From: Thiohalocapsa sp.
Lineage (GTDB): Bacteria; Pseudomonadota; Gammaproteobacteria; Chromatiales; Chromatiaceae
Direction: 5' to 3'
NCBI RefSeq assembly: GCF_022340605.1
Contig: NZ_JAJDNQ010000081.1
Span: 1-64,000, forward strand
DNA: 64,000 nucleotides
The translations under genes were made by a program, and so were the position numbers. The notes under the pieces are model-generated. The model was given only the letters and a program-made list of their open reading frames with translations, did no database searches and was not told the origin of the DNA. Below, piece after piece: positions 44,196-52,884 of the stretch. Numbering within the stretch: the stretch's first letter is position 1; each line of letters starts with the position of its first letter.

Positions 44196-45167
44196 ATGCA
44201 TCGAACAGGCCATCGCACGAGCAGCGACCACGGGCAGACTTCCGGCACGGCTCAGGACTCGACAAGAAAGACGGCCGTCATCGCAGCCGTCGCCACGGCG
44301 GCGCTGGTCGCGGGCACACCGGCCATCGCCACCGAGGGCGGCGGCTCGCACTATCCGAACGGCGCCGAGGACTTCATGGTCGGCGCGCTGCCGCCGCCCG
44401 GAAACTACTTCATCGACTATCTCAGTTGGTATAGCGCCGACTCGTTCCGCGACGGCGACGGCGGGCGGCTGTTCCAGGACTTCAACCTCGATGTCGTCGC
44501 CAACACCTTCCGTTTCATCCACGTGACCGAGCACAAGGTGCTTGGCGCCAACTGGGCGCTGCACGCCTTCGTGCCGCTGGCCAACGTGGATGTCTCCAGA
44601 CGCATCGCGCCACCGTTTCCGCGTGAGACCGAAGACCGCTTCGGCTTGGGCGACATCATCGTCGATCCGTTCATCCTCGGCTGGCACGGCAAGGACTGGC
44701 ACGTGACCACGGGCGTCGACATCTATCTGCCCACCGGGGCCTACGACAAGGATTGGCTCGCCAACATCGGCCGCAACTACTGGACCTTCGAGCCGATCTT
44801 CGCGTTCACCTATCTGAACCAGGCCGGCTTCGAGGCATCCGCAAAGCTGATGTACGACTTCAGCACGGAGAACAACGCCACCAACTACCACTCCGGGCAG
44901 GCGTTCCACGCGGACTACACCATCGGCTATCACACCGGGCCCTGGAGCCTCGGCGTCGGCGGCTACTACTACCAGCAGACCACGGATGACGAACTGGACG
45001 GGCGCACCTTCCTCGGCGGCTTCAGGGGGCGCGCCTTCGCCATCGGCCCGGAGGTCAAGTACGACCACAAGAACATGGCCTTCACGCTGAAGTACCTGGC
45101 GGAGACGGCGGTGGAGAACCGGCCCGAGGGTGGCAGCCTCTGGTTCAAGTTCCTGTACGCGTTCTGA
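44196..45167 (+). CDS. SphA/MetA-type outer membrane protein (phenol-degradation meta-pathway family)
   Basis: 323 residues. N-terminal signal (TAVIAAVATAALVAGTPAIA) then a beta-barrel-like sequence with GSHYPNGAEDFMVGALPPPGNYFIDYL, the signature opening of this outer-membrane family, ending in the aromatic FKFLYAF expected of barrels. AGGGGA nine bases before the ATG. These porin-like proteins are linked to uptake of hydrophobic or aromatic compounds, but no degradation genes are adjacent. Confidence 0.85.
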   Translation: MHRTGHRTSSDHGQTSGTAQDSTRKTAVIAAVATAALVAGTPAIATEGGGSHYPNGAEDFMVGALPPPGNYFIDYLSWYSADSFRDGDGGRLFQDFNLDVVANTFRFIHVTEHKVLGANWALHAFVPLANVDVSRRIAPPFPRETEDRFGLGDIIVDPFILGWHGKDWHVTTGVDIYLPTGAYDKDWLANIGRNYWTFEPIFAFTYLNQAGFEASAKLMYDFSTENNATNYHSGQAFHADYTIGYHTGPWSLGVGGYYYQQTTDDELDGRTFLGGFRGRAFAIGPEVKYDHKNMAFTLKYLAETAVENRPEGGSLWFKFLYAF

Positions 45168-45192
45168 GCGAGGGCAGGCGGAGCTCAGGTGC

Positions 45193-45395
45193 CGCCCGGG
45201 GGCGCCGAGTTTTACTCGGCTCTTTTGGGCCGCCGAGTTGCACTCGGCCCGCCGCCGGCGCGGCTCGATGCCGCGCCGGCGGCGCTGCGGTGCCCATACG
45301 ATAGTGCAACGTCTGTCCGGCGGATGAGCGCCCACCGCGGGCATTGAGCCCGCGGCGGGCGCGGCCGAGTGCAACTCGGCGCCCCCAAGGGGTGC
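45193..45395. repeat. Composite palindrome (family H, copy 2)
   Basis: GCCGAGTTTTACTCGGC, GCCGAGTTGCACTCGGC, GCGGCTCGATGCCGC and, on the far side, GGGCATTGAGCCCGCGG and GCCGAGTGCAACTCGGC. Matches the layout of 38851-39060 over its whole length. Confidence 0.8.
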
Positions 45396-45474
45396 CGACG
45401 CCGTCCTAGGGTGGACTGGGCTTCGCTTCGGCGGGTCAGCGTGGCCGGTGCCGATCGCGCGACGGAGAGGCGAG

Positions 45475-46386
45475 TCAGGCGGCGGCCAGCGCGTCCATGC
45501 CGGCGGCGCCGTGCCAGTAGCCGTCGCAGGGGCCGGTAGGCATGAGCTTGGCGAGGGGCTCCGCGGACGCGGCGGGTTCCATCTCGCCGGTGAGCACCTG
45601 CTGGAAGATATCAATGACCTTATCGGTGTGCTGGGACTGCGGGCTGATGCGCAGGATGTCCACACCGAGGCCGCGCAGGTCGTCCAGTGCCGGCAGCAGG
45701 TTCATGGTACGGGCGGACTGGGTCTGGATGCCGTTGAGCGCCAGGAAGCGGTTGTCGTCCTGGGTCTCGACGACCATGCCGTCGGGGTGGTCGATGCAGG
45801 CGTCGCGACAGTCGTCCTTAGGCAGGTTGCGGGCGCGGGCGGTGAAGCAGCGCGCCGAGTAGGCGAGCGGCAGGCGGCCGTAGGCGTAGACCTCGGTCTC
45901 GATGCCCTCGGGGCGGCGCTGCTGCATGTCCGCGAGGGTCTCGCGGGTCAGCTCCACCGGCAGCACCCAGCGCATGCAGCCGTCGGCGGCGAGCAGCTCC
46001 AGGGTGCGGTCGTTGTAGACGTTGACGCTGTGGCCGACGGCGAAGGGCCGCCCACGCCGGAGCTGCACGGCGCCGATGTCGTTGGCCTCCACCAGGTGGT
46101 CGTCCTGGCCGCAGATGGCGCGCAGGCGCTTGAGCTCGGACTCCGCCTCCAGCAGCGCCAGGGTGGACAGCACCACCTCCTTGCCGGCCGCCTTGAGGGT
46201 TGCCGCGATCTCGAGCCAGTCCTCCCAGCGCACCTGGTTGCGCTTGGAGCAAATGGTCTCGCCGACATAGACGATGTCGACGGGGCTCTCGGCCACCATT
46301 GCATAGAACTCGTCCACCTGGTCCTTGGGCCAGTAGTAGGAGATCGGGCCGAGGGAGAGTCGGGGTTTGGTGGTGGTTTCGGACAT
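45475..46386 (-). CDS. ubiV: UbiV, O2-independent ubiquinone hydroxylation (U32 peptidase family)
   Basis: 303 residues. With UbiU, hydroxylates the quinone ring without oxygen, allowing ubiquinone synthesis under anoxia. Cluster cysteines are C46, C180, C193 and C197 (RC180[13 protein letters not shown]193RDAC197); the last three match the numbering of E. coli UbiV (C39, C180, C193, C197). [13 protein letters not shown] is the U32 core. Downstream of ubiU by 17 bp; the UbiT sterol-carrier partner is not nearby. Confidence 0.94.
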   Translation of the reverse strand: MSETTTKPRLSLGPISYYWPKDQVDEFYAMVAESPVDIVYVGETICSKRNQVRWEDWLEIAATLKAAGKEVVLSTLALLEAESELKRLRAICGQDDHLVEANDIGAVQLRRGRPFAVGHSVNVYNDRTLELLAADGCMRWVLPVELTRETLADMQQRRPEGIETEVYAYGRLPLAYSARCFTARARNLPKDDCRDACIDHPDGMVVETQDDNRFLALNGIQTQSARTMNLLPALDDLRGLGVDILRISPQSQHTDKVIDIFQQVLTGEMEPAASAEPLAKLMPTGPCDGYWHGAAGMDALAAA

Positions 46387-46403
46387 GGATACGGCTCCCG
46401 CGC

Positions 46404-47399
46404 TTATTGCCAGGGACGGTGGTAGGGGCCAAGGGTGGTCTGCGCGCCCTCGGACACCTTGGCCAGCTCGGCGGTCCACTCCGGCCGCGGCGTGAAGCCT
46501 GCCGGGTCGCGCTTGAAGGCGTCCAGCGCCTGCCGCCAGACGCGCGTCACCTGCGCGACATAGACGGGGCTGCGCTGACGGCCCTCGATCTTGATGGCCG
46601 AGACGCCGGCCTGCGCCAGCTGCGGCAGCAGCTCCATGACGTTGAGGCTGGTGGGGTCTTCGATGGCGTGGTAGGTGTTGCCGCCGGCGCGGTAGGTGCC
46701 CTTGCAGAGGGTCGGATAGCCGACGTTCTCGCCCTTGGGATGGCGCTGGATCAGCACGCCGCCCAAGCGGGTGTCCAGGCCCGAGTCGGTCTCGATCCAC
46801 TCCACGTGGCTCGCCGGCGAGCAGGCGCCGAAGGTGTTGGGCGAGCGCCCGGTGGCGTAGGACGACAGGATGCAGCGCCCCTCCACCATCACGCACAGGC
46901 TGCCGAAGCCGAACACCTCGATCTCCACCGGGCTGTTCTCGATGACGTGCTGCACCTGCGCGATGGACAGCACCCGCGGCAGCACCGCGCGCCTGATGCC
47001 GAAGTGGTCCTTGTAGAAGCGCAGCGCCTCGTAGTTGGTGGCCGAGCCCTGCACCGACAGGTGCAGATTGAGCCCCGGCTGGTGCTTGGCCGCGTAGTCC
47101 AGCACGCCAATGTCGGCGGCGATGAGCGCGTCGACGCCCAGGTCCGCCGCCTGGTCCACCGCCCGCTGCCAGCGCTCGAAGCCGTCCGGACGCGGATAGG
47201 TGTTGAGCGCGATGAACACCCGCTTGCCCTTCTGCTTGGCGTAGCGCAGGGCCTCGGCGAGCTTGTTCGGCGTGAAGTTGAGCCCGGCGAAGTGCCTGGC
47301 ATTGGTGTCGTCGCGGAAGCCCGTGTAGACGGCGTCGGCGCCGTTGTCCACGGCGGCCTTCAGCGACGGCAGGTTACCGGCGGGGCAGACGAGTTCCAT
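46404..47399 (-). CDS. ubiU: UbiU, O2-independent ubiquinone hydroxylation (U32 peptidase family)
   Basis: 331 residues. The 4Fe-4S cysteines C169, C176, C193 and C232 sit at the same positions as in E. coli UbiU (FGFGSLC169VMVEGRC176, GAC193SPA, TLC232KGTY). Starts [22 protein letters not shown], the standard U32 opening. First gene of ubiUV, preceded by a family E palindrome. Its presence indicates adaptation to anoxic as well as oxic respiration. Confidence 0.95.
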   Translation of the reverse strand: MELVCPAGNLPSLKAAVDNGADAVYTGFRDDTNARHFAGLNFTPNKLAEALRYAKQKGKRVFIALNTYPRPDGFERWQRAVDQAADLGVDALIAADIGVLDYAAKHQPGLNLHLSVQGSATNYEALRFYKDHFGIRRAVLPRVLSIAQVQHVIENSPVEIEVFGFGSLCVMVEGRCILSSYATGRSPNTFGACSPASHVEWIETDSGLDTRLGGVLIQRHPKGENVGYPTLCKGTYRAGGNTYHAIEDPTSLNVMELLPQLAQAGVSAIKIEGRQRSPVYVAQVTRVWRQALDAFKRDPAGFTPRPEWTAELAKVSEGAQTTLGPYHRPWQ

Positions 47400-47474
47400 G
47401 GGCTATTCTCGTGTTGGGGTCTGATTCGATTGGCGACGCTGGCGCCGGGGCCGATGGGCGGCTGTCCGAGTTGC

Positions 47475-47535
47475 AGTGCGAAGTGCGAGGAGCGACCAAG
47501 CGGCTCGGGCGTCCCGCACTTCGCACCACGCACTT
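47475..47535. repeat. GTGCGAA-armed palindrome (family E, copy 1)
   Basis: CAGTGCGAAGTGCGAGG facing CCGCACTTCGCACCACGCACT, with a loop of about 24 bp. Copy 2 is at 48627, on the other side of the YhcC gene. Confidence 0.8.
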
Positions 47536-47543
47536 TATTCCGG

Positions 47544-48476
47544 TCATGCCGCAATCCGCTCCGCCGACCGCGCGCCGTGCCGCGTGCCGCGACGCCGCAG
47601 TTCGGCCTCGATGCCATTCAGCACGGCCCATTTCTTGGCGCACCAGTCGGGAGCCAGCAGAATGTCACGGCCGGCGGTGCCGGTGACGCGGTGGAAGCTG
47701 ACCTCGGCGGGCGTGCGCTCGATGAGGTCGCAGGCGATGGCGATGTACTGTTCCATGGTCAGCGGTCGGTAGCCGCCGTCGCGCCATTCCTTGGCCAGCA
47801 GCGTGTGCCGCACCACGTGCAGCGGGTGCAGCTTGAGCCCGTCGGTGCCGTGCTCCAGCACGCGGTCCAGGCTCATGAGCGCCGCCTCGCGCCCCTCGCC
47901 GGGCAGGCCGATGATGAGATGGGTGCACACCGGCAGGCCACGCTGTCGCGCCGCACGCACCGCGCGGCGATAGTCGGCGAAGTCGTGACCGCGGTTCACT
48001 CGCGCCAGCGTCCGGTCGAAGGCGGACTGGAGCCCCAGCTCCAGCCAGACCTCGTGGCCGGCGTCCTTGAGCGTGCAGAGCAGGTCCAGCACCGCGTCCG
48101 GCACGCAGTCCGGGCGCGTGCCGACGGAGATGCCGATCACGTCGGGCTCCGCCAGCGCCGCGCGATAGAGCGCACCTAGGCGCTCGACATCGCCGTAGGT
48201 GTTGGTGTACGCCTGGAAGTAGGCGAAAAAACGCTCTGCCCCGGTGCGCTTGCGCACCACCCGGCGGCCGGCCTCGATCTGCTCGGCGACGTCCGGAAAC
48301 GCCTTCGCGTTCGGGCTGAAGGAGACGTTGTTGCAGAAGCTGCAACCGCCGCGGCCCTTGGCGCCGTCCCGATTCGGGCAACTGAAGCCCGCGTGGATGG
48401 CGAGCTTGTGCACCCGCCGGCCATGGCGGCGCAGCAGGTCTTGACCGAAGGTATTGACCAGGTCGGACAGGGGCAT
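47544..48476 (-). CDS. Radical SAM protein, TIGR01212/YhcC family
   Basis: 310 residues. The cluster motif is C-x10-C-x2-C (CPNRDGAKGRGGCSFC), a long-spaced variant as in YhcC, followed by GISVGTRPDCVPDAVLDLL (SAM-binding region) and THLIIGLPGEGRE. Family members are thought to act in tRNA or coproheme-like chemistry, without a proven reaction. Lies between two family E repeats, on the ubiUV strand. Confidence 0.9.
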   Translation of the reverse strand: MPLSDLVNTFGQDLLRRHGRRVHKLAIHAGFSCPNRDGAKGRGGCSFCNNVSFSPNAKAFPDVAEQIEAGRRVVRKRTGAERFFAYFQAYTNTYGDVERLGALYRAALAEPDVIGISVGTRPDCVPDAVLDLLCTLKDAGHEVWLELGLQSAFDRTLARVNRGHDFADYRRAVRAARQRGLPVCTHLIIGLPGEGREAALMSLDRVLEHGTDGLKLHPLHVVRHTLLAKEWRDGGYRPLTMEQYIAIACDLIERTPAEVSFHRVTGTAGRDILLAPDWCAKKWAVLNGIEAELRRRGTRHGARSAERIAA

Positions 48477-48589
48477 GAGGCGATCGGCGGAAGCTCAGAG
48501 GACGCGGGACGGCCTGGGCCGCCCGAACATCACACAATCACACAGCAGCCGCAGGTGCACAATGATGACGGTCAAGCGCGGGCGCGTGT

Positions 48590-48620
48590 CGTGGGAGCGG
48601 CAGTCCCGGTGCCGCGACCA
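48590..48620. repeat. GTGGGAGCGGC REP hairpin (family F)
   Basis: GTCGTGGGAGCGGC facing GGTGCCGCGACC. Same family as inside the 162-bp array at the left edge. Confidence 0.7.
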
Positions 48621-48626
48621 GTGGAC

Positions 48627-48729
48627 GGGGTGCGGGGTGCGGCGTGGGAAGACAACCGTGCAGAAATAATGACACGGTTCACCACCTCGCGGCGCCCCAA
48701 CGCACTTCGCACCACGCACTGCGCACTCA
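48627..48729. repeat. GTGCGAA/GGTGCGG-armed palindrome (family E, copy 2)
   Basis: GGGGTGCGGGGTGCGGCG on the left, CGCACTTCGCACCACGCACTGCGCAC on the right (given as joined short units), about 55-bp core. It lies in the divergent yhcC/yjbQ region. Confidence 0.7.
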
Positions 48730-48799
48730 ATCATCCCCTCGCCCGCAGCAGCCTGCTTCAGTATGCTCGCGGCTGATCCGAGAATTGCGCGCCCCGCCC

Positions 48800-49228
48800 A
48801 TGAATGCCCTCATCGACCACATCCAGCTCGCCACCACCGAGCCCATCCAGCTCATCGACATCACCGCCGCGGTGCGCGAGCGGCTCGCGGCCAGCGGGTT
48901 GCGGGATGGCGTGGTGACGCTGATCTCCCGCCACACCACGGCGCGGGTCAACCTCAACGAGCGCGAGGAGCGGCTGCAGCAGGACATGGTGACCTTCCTC
49001 AAGCGCCTGGTGCCGCGCGACGGCGACTACGGCCACAACATCGCCCCCGTGGACGACCGCGACAACGCCCACGCGCACCTGATCGGCCTCTTCGCCAACG
49101 CCTCCGAGAGCATCCCGGTGGCGGACGGCGAGCTGCTGCTGGGCGAGTGGCAGTCGGTTTTCTTCGTGGAGCTGGACGGACCGCGGCCGAAGCGCCAGGT
49201 CATGGTCCAGTTGCTGGGCAGCTTCTGA
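48800..49228 (+). CDS. yjbQ: YjbQ-family protein (UPF0047)
   Basis: 142 residues. Conserved core [33 protein letters not shown] and [19 protein letters not shown], with the His/Asp cluster believed to line the active site. The E. coli homologue has a weak thiamine-phosphate-synthase-like activity; the real role is open. Stop is 13 bp before the RuBisCO-like gene, so the two form an operon. Start [10 protein letters not shown] has no strong ribosome-binding site. Confidence 0.9.
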   Translation: MNALIDHIQLATTEPIQLIDITAAVRERLAASGLRDGVVTLISRHTTARVNLNEREERLQQDMVTFLKRLVPRDGDYGHNIAPVDDRDNAHAHLIGLFANASESIPVADGELLLGEWQSVFFVELDGPRPKRQVMVQLLGSF

Positions 49229-49241
49229 GGGGACGGACGCC

Positions 49242-50534
49242 ATGCAAGACGCCGACATCGCAGGCTTCTACGCCGACCTGTCGCAGTTGGACGCCGACGC
49301 CCACCTGCTGCTGGACTACCGCATCGAATGTACCGGCGACCCGCGCGCCGCCGCGGCGCATCTCGCCAGCGAGCAGTCCACGGCGCAGTGGCGGCGCGTC
49401 GGCGTGGACGAGGACTACCGCCCGCGCTTCGCGGCCAAGGTGGTGGACCTCGAGGTCGAGACGACGCTGTCCGGCACCAGTTGCCCGCTGGACCCCGCCG
49501 TGGACGGTCCGGTGAGCGTCTGCCGGGTGCGCATCGCCCATCCGCACGCCAACTTCGGCCCGCGCATCCCGAACCTGCTCTCCGCGGTGCTCGGCGAGGG
49601 CGCCTACTTCGCGCCCGGCATCCCCGTCGTGAAGCTGCTGGACATCGAATTCCCGGACGCCTACCTCGCCCATTTCGACGGCCCGGGGTACGGCCTCGCC
49701 GGGCTGCGCGACCTCTGGCAGATCCACGGCCGACCCTTCTTCTTCGGCGTCATCAAGCCCAACATCGGCCTCGCCCCCGCGCCCTTCGCCGAGCTGGGCC
49801 TCGCCGCCTGGCGTGGCGGGCTCGACATCGCCAAGGACGATGAGATGCTCGCCGACCCGGACTGGTCACCGCTGGCGGAGCGCTCCAAGCTGCTCGGCGC
49901 CGCCCGCCGCCAGGCGGAGCAGGAGACCGGCGTCCCTAAGGTCTATCTCGCCAACATCACCGACGAGGTGGACCGGCTCATCGACCTGCACGATACCGCC
50001 GTCGGCAACGGCGCCAACGCCGTCATGGTCAACGCCCTGCCGGTCGGCTTCAGCGCCGTGCGCATGCTGCGCAAGCACGCCAAAGTGCCGCTGGTGGCCC
50101 ACTTCCCGGTCATCGCGGCCATGAGCCGGCTGCCCAACTTCGGCGTGCACACCCGCGTGCTCACTAAGCTGCAACGTCTCGCCGGCTTCGATGTCGTCAT
50201 CATGCCCGGCTTCGGCCCACGCATGATGACCGCCGAGCCCGAGGTGCGCGAATGCATCGCCGCCTGCACCGAGCCCATGGGGCCGATCCTGCCCGCGCTG
50301 CCCGTCCCCGGCGGCAGCGACTCGGCGGCGACCCTGACCGTGGTGCATGCCAAGGTCGGCAGCGCGGACTTCGGCTTCGTCCCCGGCCGTGGCGTCTTCA
50401 GCCACCCGCATGGGCCCACCGGCGGTGCGGCGAGCCTGCGCCAAGCGTGGGACGCGATCGCCGCCGGGGTGCCGGTAGCCGAGCACGCCAGGCGGCATGC
50501 GGAGCTGGCGGCGGCGCTGGAAGCGTTCAGCTAG
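49242..50534 (+). CDS. RuBisCO-like protein (form IV)
   Basis: 430 residues. N-terminal alpha/beta domain, then TIM barrel. Form I equivalents kept: N111 ([10 protein letters not shown]123), K172 ([10 protein letters not shown]175), the metal site K198-D-D200-E201 ([11 protein letters not shown]201/D203/E204), H287 and H303 (GVHTRVL, H294/H327). Lost: the Lys of the second KxK (N174), the loop 6 lysine (K334; here GFGPRM), and the phosphate-binding GG motif ([11 protein letters not shown]). So it cannot fix CO2 but could do enolisation or isomerisation. AGGGGA lies eight bases upstream of the ATG. It is in an operon with yjbQ. Confidence 0.92.
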   Translation: MQDADIAGFYADLSQLDADAHLLLDYRIECTGDPRAAAAHLASEQSTAQWRRVGVDEDYRPRFAAKVVDLEVETTLSGTSCPLDPAVDGPVSVCRVRIAHPHANFGPRIPNLLSAVLGEGAYFAPGIPVVKLLDIEFPDAYLAHFDGPGYGLAGLRDLWQIHGRPFFFGVIKPNIGLAPAPFAELGLAAWRGGLDIAKDDEMLADPDWSPLAERSKLLGAARRQAEQETGVPKVYLANITDEVDRLIDLHDTAVGNGANAVMVNALPVGFSAVRMLRKHAKVPLVAHFPVIAAMSRLPNFGVHTRVLTKLQRLAGFDVVIMPGFGPRMMTAEPEVRECIAACTEPMGPILPALPVPGGSDSAATLTVVHAKVGSADFGFVPGRGVFSHPHGPTGGAASLRQAWDAIAAGVPVAEHARRHAELAAALEAFS

Positions 50535-50581
50535 GAAGGCGCCTGACCTCGTCGTCCGCGCCCCGGTGCGGGATGACGATC

Positions 50582-50736
50582 TAATGCAACAGTGCGCGAG
50601 TCCCGCGACCCTCTCAGGTCGCTGTCGTTGTCGTTGTCGCAACCCCCGCGGGGCTACTCGATGAGGACGCCGATGACGACAACGACAGCGAGGGCGCCCG
50701 GTCTCGAAACTTCGCCAGCGAAGCACCAGGCGCTGT
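50582..50736 (+). repeat. MITE-like element, family A copy 5
   Basis: Starts TAATGCAACAGTGCGCGAG, has CTGTCGTTGTCGTTGTCG and GACGACAACGACAGCGAG arms, ends CCAGCGAAGCACCAGGCGCTG. Aligns end to end with copy 1 (inverted) and copy 2. Confidence 0.8.
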
Positions 50737-50773
50737 CACGAGCGAACAGGCTGCGACGAGACACCCGAAGGCA

Positions 50774-51523
50774 TCACTGGATAGCGTGCAACAGAAAGCG
50801 GCGCAGCCGCGGGAAGTGGCGGGTGAGCTGATCCAGCTCGACCGCTGCTTCGCGGCTCAGTGTTTGTTCGCGCTCGCGTAGGCGGCGCAACGCGTTGATG
50901 CGGCGCTCGATGAAGTGCAGATAGAGCACGACGCTCACCAGCGCGGCATACAGGCACCACAGCGCAGTGAAGGCGTACTGCGCAACCAGGAAGACCACGA
51001 TCAGGCCCACGAGGTTCAGCCAGCCGAAGATTTGTATGCTCACGCTACTGCTGAGAATGAGCGAGCCGCAGGTCGTGAGCACATACACCACCGCGATCCA
51101 GATCTGCTCGGTCATCGGGTTGTCGTACACCAGCGAGCCGTCGTGCACGTAAACCCGAGTTGGCACTTTAATGAGGCCCCAAGCCACATAGGCCCCGAGC
51201 AGGCCGCCCAGCACTGCCAACCCGAGGATCAGCACACGCCTGCGGCTGCGTGGCTCGATCAGCCAGACGGCCAGCGGCACTAGCAGCGGCAACACGGCCT
51301 GGGCATAGAACACGAACACCGTCGCTGCTACGTGCAGCGTGGTGTGGCTTCCGACACCGAACAGCCCAAGCCACACGAGGCCCTGGACGAACTGGTGCAG
51401 GCCGAACAGGAGCGGCAGGCTGGCGAAGACGTACTCGCTCGGCCTGCTGACATGGCGCAGGGTCAGCACGCCGATGACGAGCAACACGCCGGCGAGGGTG
51501 AAGTTGGCGACGATGAAGAACAT
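50774..51523 (-). CDS. DUF6629-like integral membrane protein
   Basis: 249 residues with about seven membrane segments. The opening MFFIVANFTLAGVLLVIGVLTL and SLPLLFGLHQFVQGLVWLGL follow the DUF6629 pattern. The C-terminus is a charged, basic cytoplasmic tail (RRINALRRLREREQTLSREAAVELDQL). Function unknown. The longer upstream frame to 51922 is rejected because it is repetitive and lacks a start signal. Confidence 0.75.
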   Translation of the reverse strand: MFFIVANFTLAGVLLVIGVLTLRHVSRPSEYVFASLPLLFGLHQFVQGLVWLGLFGVGSHTTLHVAATVFVFYAQAVLPLLVPLAVWLIEPRSRRRVLILGLAVLGGLLGAYVAWGLIKVPTRVYVHDGSLVYDNPMTEQIWIAVVYVLTTCGSLILSSSVSIQIFGWLNLVGLIVVFLVAQYAFTALWCLYAALVSVVLYLHFIERRINALRRLREREQTLSREAAVELDQLTRHFPRLRRFLLHAIQ

Positions 51524-51945
51524 GCGGATTCCCTGAATTGCTGGGAGTTGCTGGGAGTTGCTGCAGCTCCCGTTCCGCGGGGCGGGAGTCTCGCTACGCG
51601 CCACCGCCGTCTGCAAACGCTTGGCGCACTCGAAAATGCTGGACCCTCCGAGCCGCGGACGGAAAACGCAATCAATCAGCATTGCCTTGAGGGGGTCCTT
51701 TGGCCGCGACCGCTCCTTCAAGCCCGGCGGCGGAGAAATCCAAGCACTCCCGCGCGTCACGGCCCATCCAGAGACGCCGACACGATGAGCGTAGCGAAGG
51801 CTCGAAGACTGTTCAACCGAGCGCCAAGGGAGTGACGAATTTCCGCAAGTGCTGGAAAAGCCGCTCCGGCGCGTGACTTGGCGCTTGCCGCGCCGGAGAC
51901 GGCGCTTCCACAGTGCCAACAAGGCGATGCGGCCGCCAGGAGCGC
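51524..51945. other. Intergenic region, no gene recognised
   Basis: About 420 bp. Contains a short TTGCTGGGAG tandem (about 51538-51565, 2-3 copies) at the 5-prime side of the DUF6629 gene. The remainder is featureless GC-rich DNA. Confidence 0.5.
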
Positions 51946-52884
51946 TTACGCCTTTGTCGGCTCCCTGCTATTGCCTATTTCGCCAGCGCTGCCGGCGAGC
52001 AGGATGATCAGTTGATGCCCGTCCGGATCGCGCGTCGCAATGCCGGTGACCCCGCCCGCGTCCTCGGTTCGCGCAAGAATGGGATGACCGCCGTCGCCGA
52101 GCCTGGCGACGATCTGCTCCAGCGCCGTTGTCGTGAACAGCAAGTGGTCGGCCGCGATGTCGCCGGGCGCCGGCGGTGTATCCGGGGCCTGCGGCGGCGG
52201 ATCGAGATAGGCCAGCAGCTCGACGTGCGGCGCGGGCGTGTCACTGGGCGCGAGCGTGATTACCTGTACCTGCGTGTCCGTCAGGTCGTCCAGCCGGTCT
52301 TGCTCCGCGCCCCGGTTGAGCTGCCGGGCGGTGCAGTCCAGGCCGAGCATGTCCTGATAGAAGGCGATGCTCGCCGTGCCGTCGCGTACGGAGATGGCGC
52401 TGTGGTCGATGCCGCCGCGCGTGGCGGGTGCGCCCTCGTCCGGGGGAAAGGACAGCAGCTCAATGGGGTGGCCCTCGGGATCGTAACCCTTGAACGCCGT
52501 GACGCCGCCGGATTCGGGCGGCAACTGCTGTGGGCCGTCACGGCTGATCGGCCGCACGCCGTGTTGCAGCCAGCGTGTATGCTCGGCCGTGATGTCGTCG
52601 GTGACGAAGGCGATGTGCTGGAAGGCGAGGTCGTTGCCCGGCAGCGCTTGCGGCACGGGCCGGGCCTCGGCGGGCGCTGCGAGCAGCAACAGGGGTTGCC
52701 GGCCGCGCCACAGCCAGCGCCGGGCCCGCATCGGCTCGCTGGCCGGCCGCAGCAAGGGCATCAGCAGCGCGTCGGGTGCGGCCGGCTCGCCGTCGACGCA
52801 GCCGCAGGCGTGCCGATAGAAGGCGCTGGCCGCCCCGAGATCGCGGCAGTTGCGGGCGATGCCGAGCAGACAGCTGACGCTCAC
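51946..52884 (-). CDS. VOC (glyoxalase/bleomycin resistance) superfamily protein
   Basis: 312 residues with two vicinal-oxygen-chelate modules: one from about 5 to 140 (FQHIAFVTDDI...HTRWLQHGV, DPEGHPIELLSF) and one from about 155 to 300 (GIDHSAISVRDGTASIAFYQDMLGLD, AADHLLFTTTALEQIVARL, RDPDGHQLIILL). His and Glu metal ligands are present in parts. VOC enzymes include dioxygenases, epimerases and lyases; the reaction is unknown. GTG start overlaps the SMP-30 stop by 4 bp, so it is the last gene of the six-gene operon. Confidence 0.85.
   Translation of the reverse strand: MSVSCLLGIARNCRDLGAASAFYRHACGCVDGEPAAPDALLMPLLRPASEPMRARRWLWRGRQPLLLLAAPAEARPVPQALPGNDLAFQHIAFVTDDITAEHTRWLQHGVRPISRDGPQQLPPESGGVTAFKGYDPEGHPIELLSFPPDEGAPATRGGIDHSAISVRDGTASIAFYQDMLGLDCTARQLNRGAEQDRLDDLTDTQVQVITLAPSDTPAPHVELLAYLDPPPQAPDTPPAPGDIAADHLLFTTTALEQIVARLGDGGHPILARTEDAGGVTGIATRDPDGHQLIILLAGSAGEIGNSREPTKA

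Noticed and set aside
51524-51922. N-terminal 133-residue extension of the DUF6629 gene
   Set aside because: Extension is Arg/Ser-rich, includes tandem repeat sequence and has only a TTG start; the internal ATG matches the family N-terminus.
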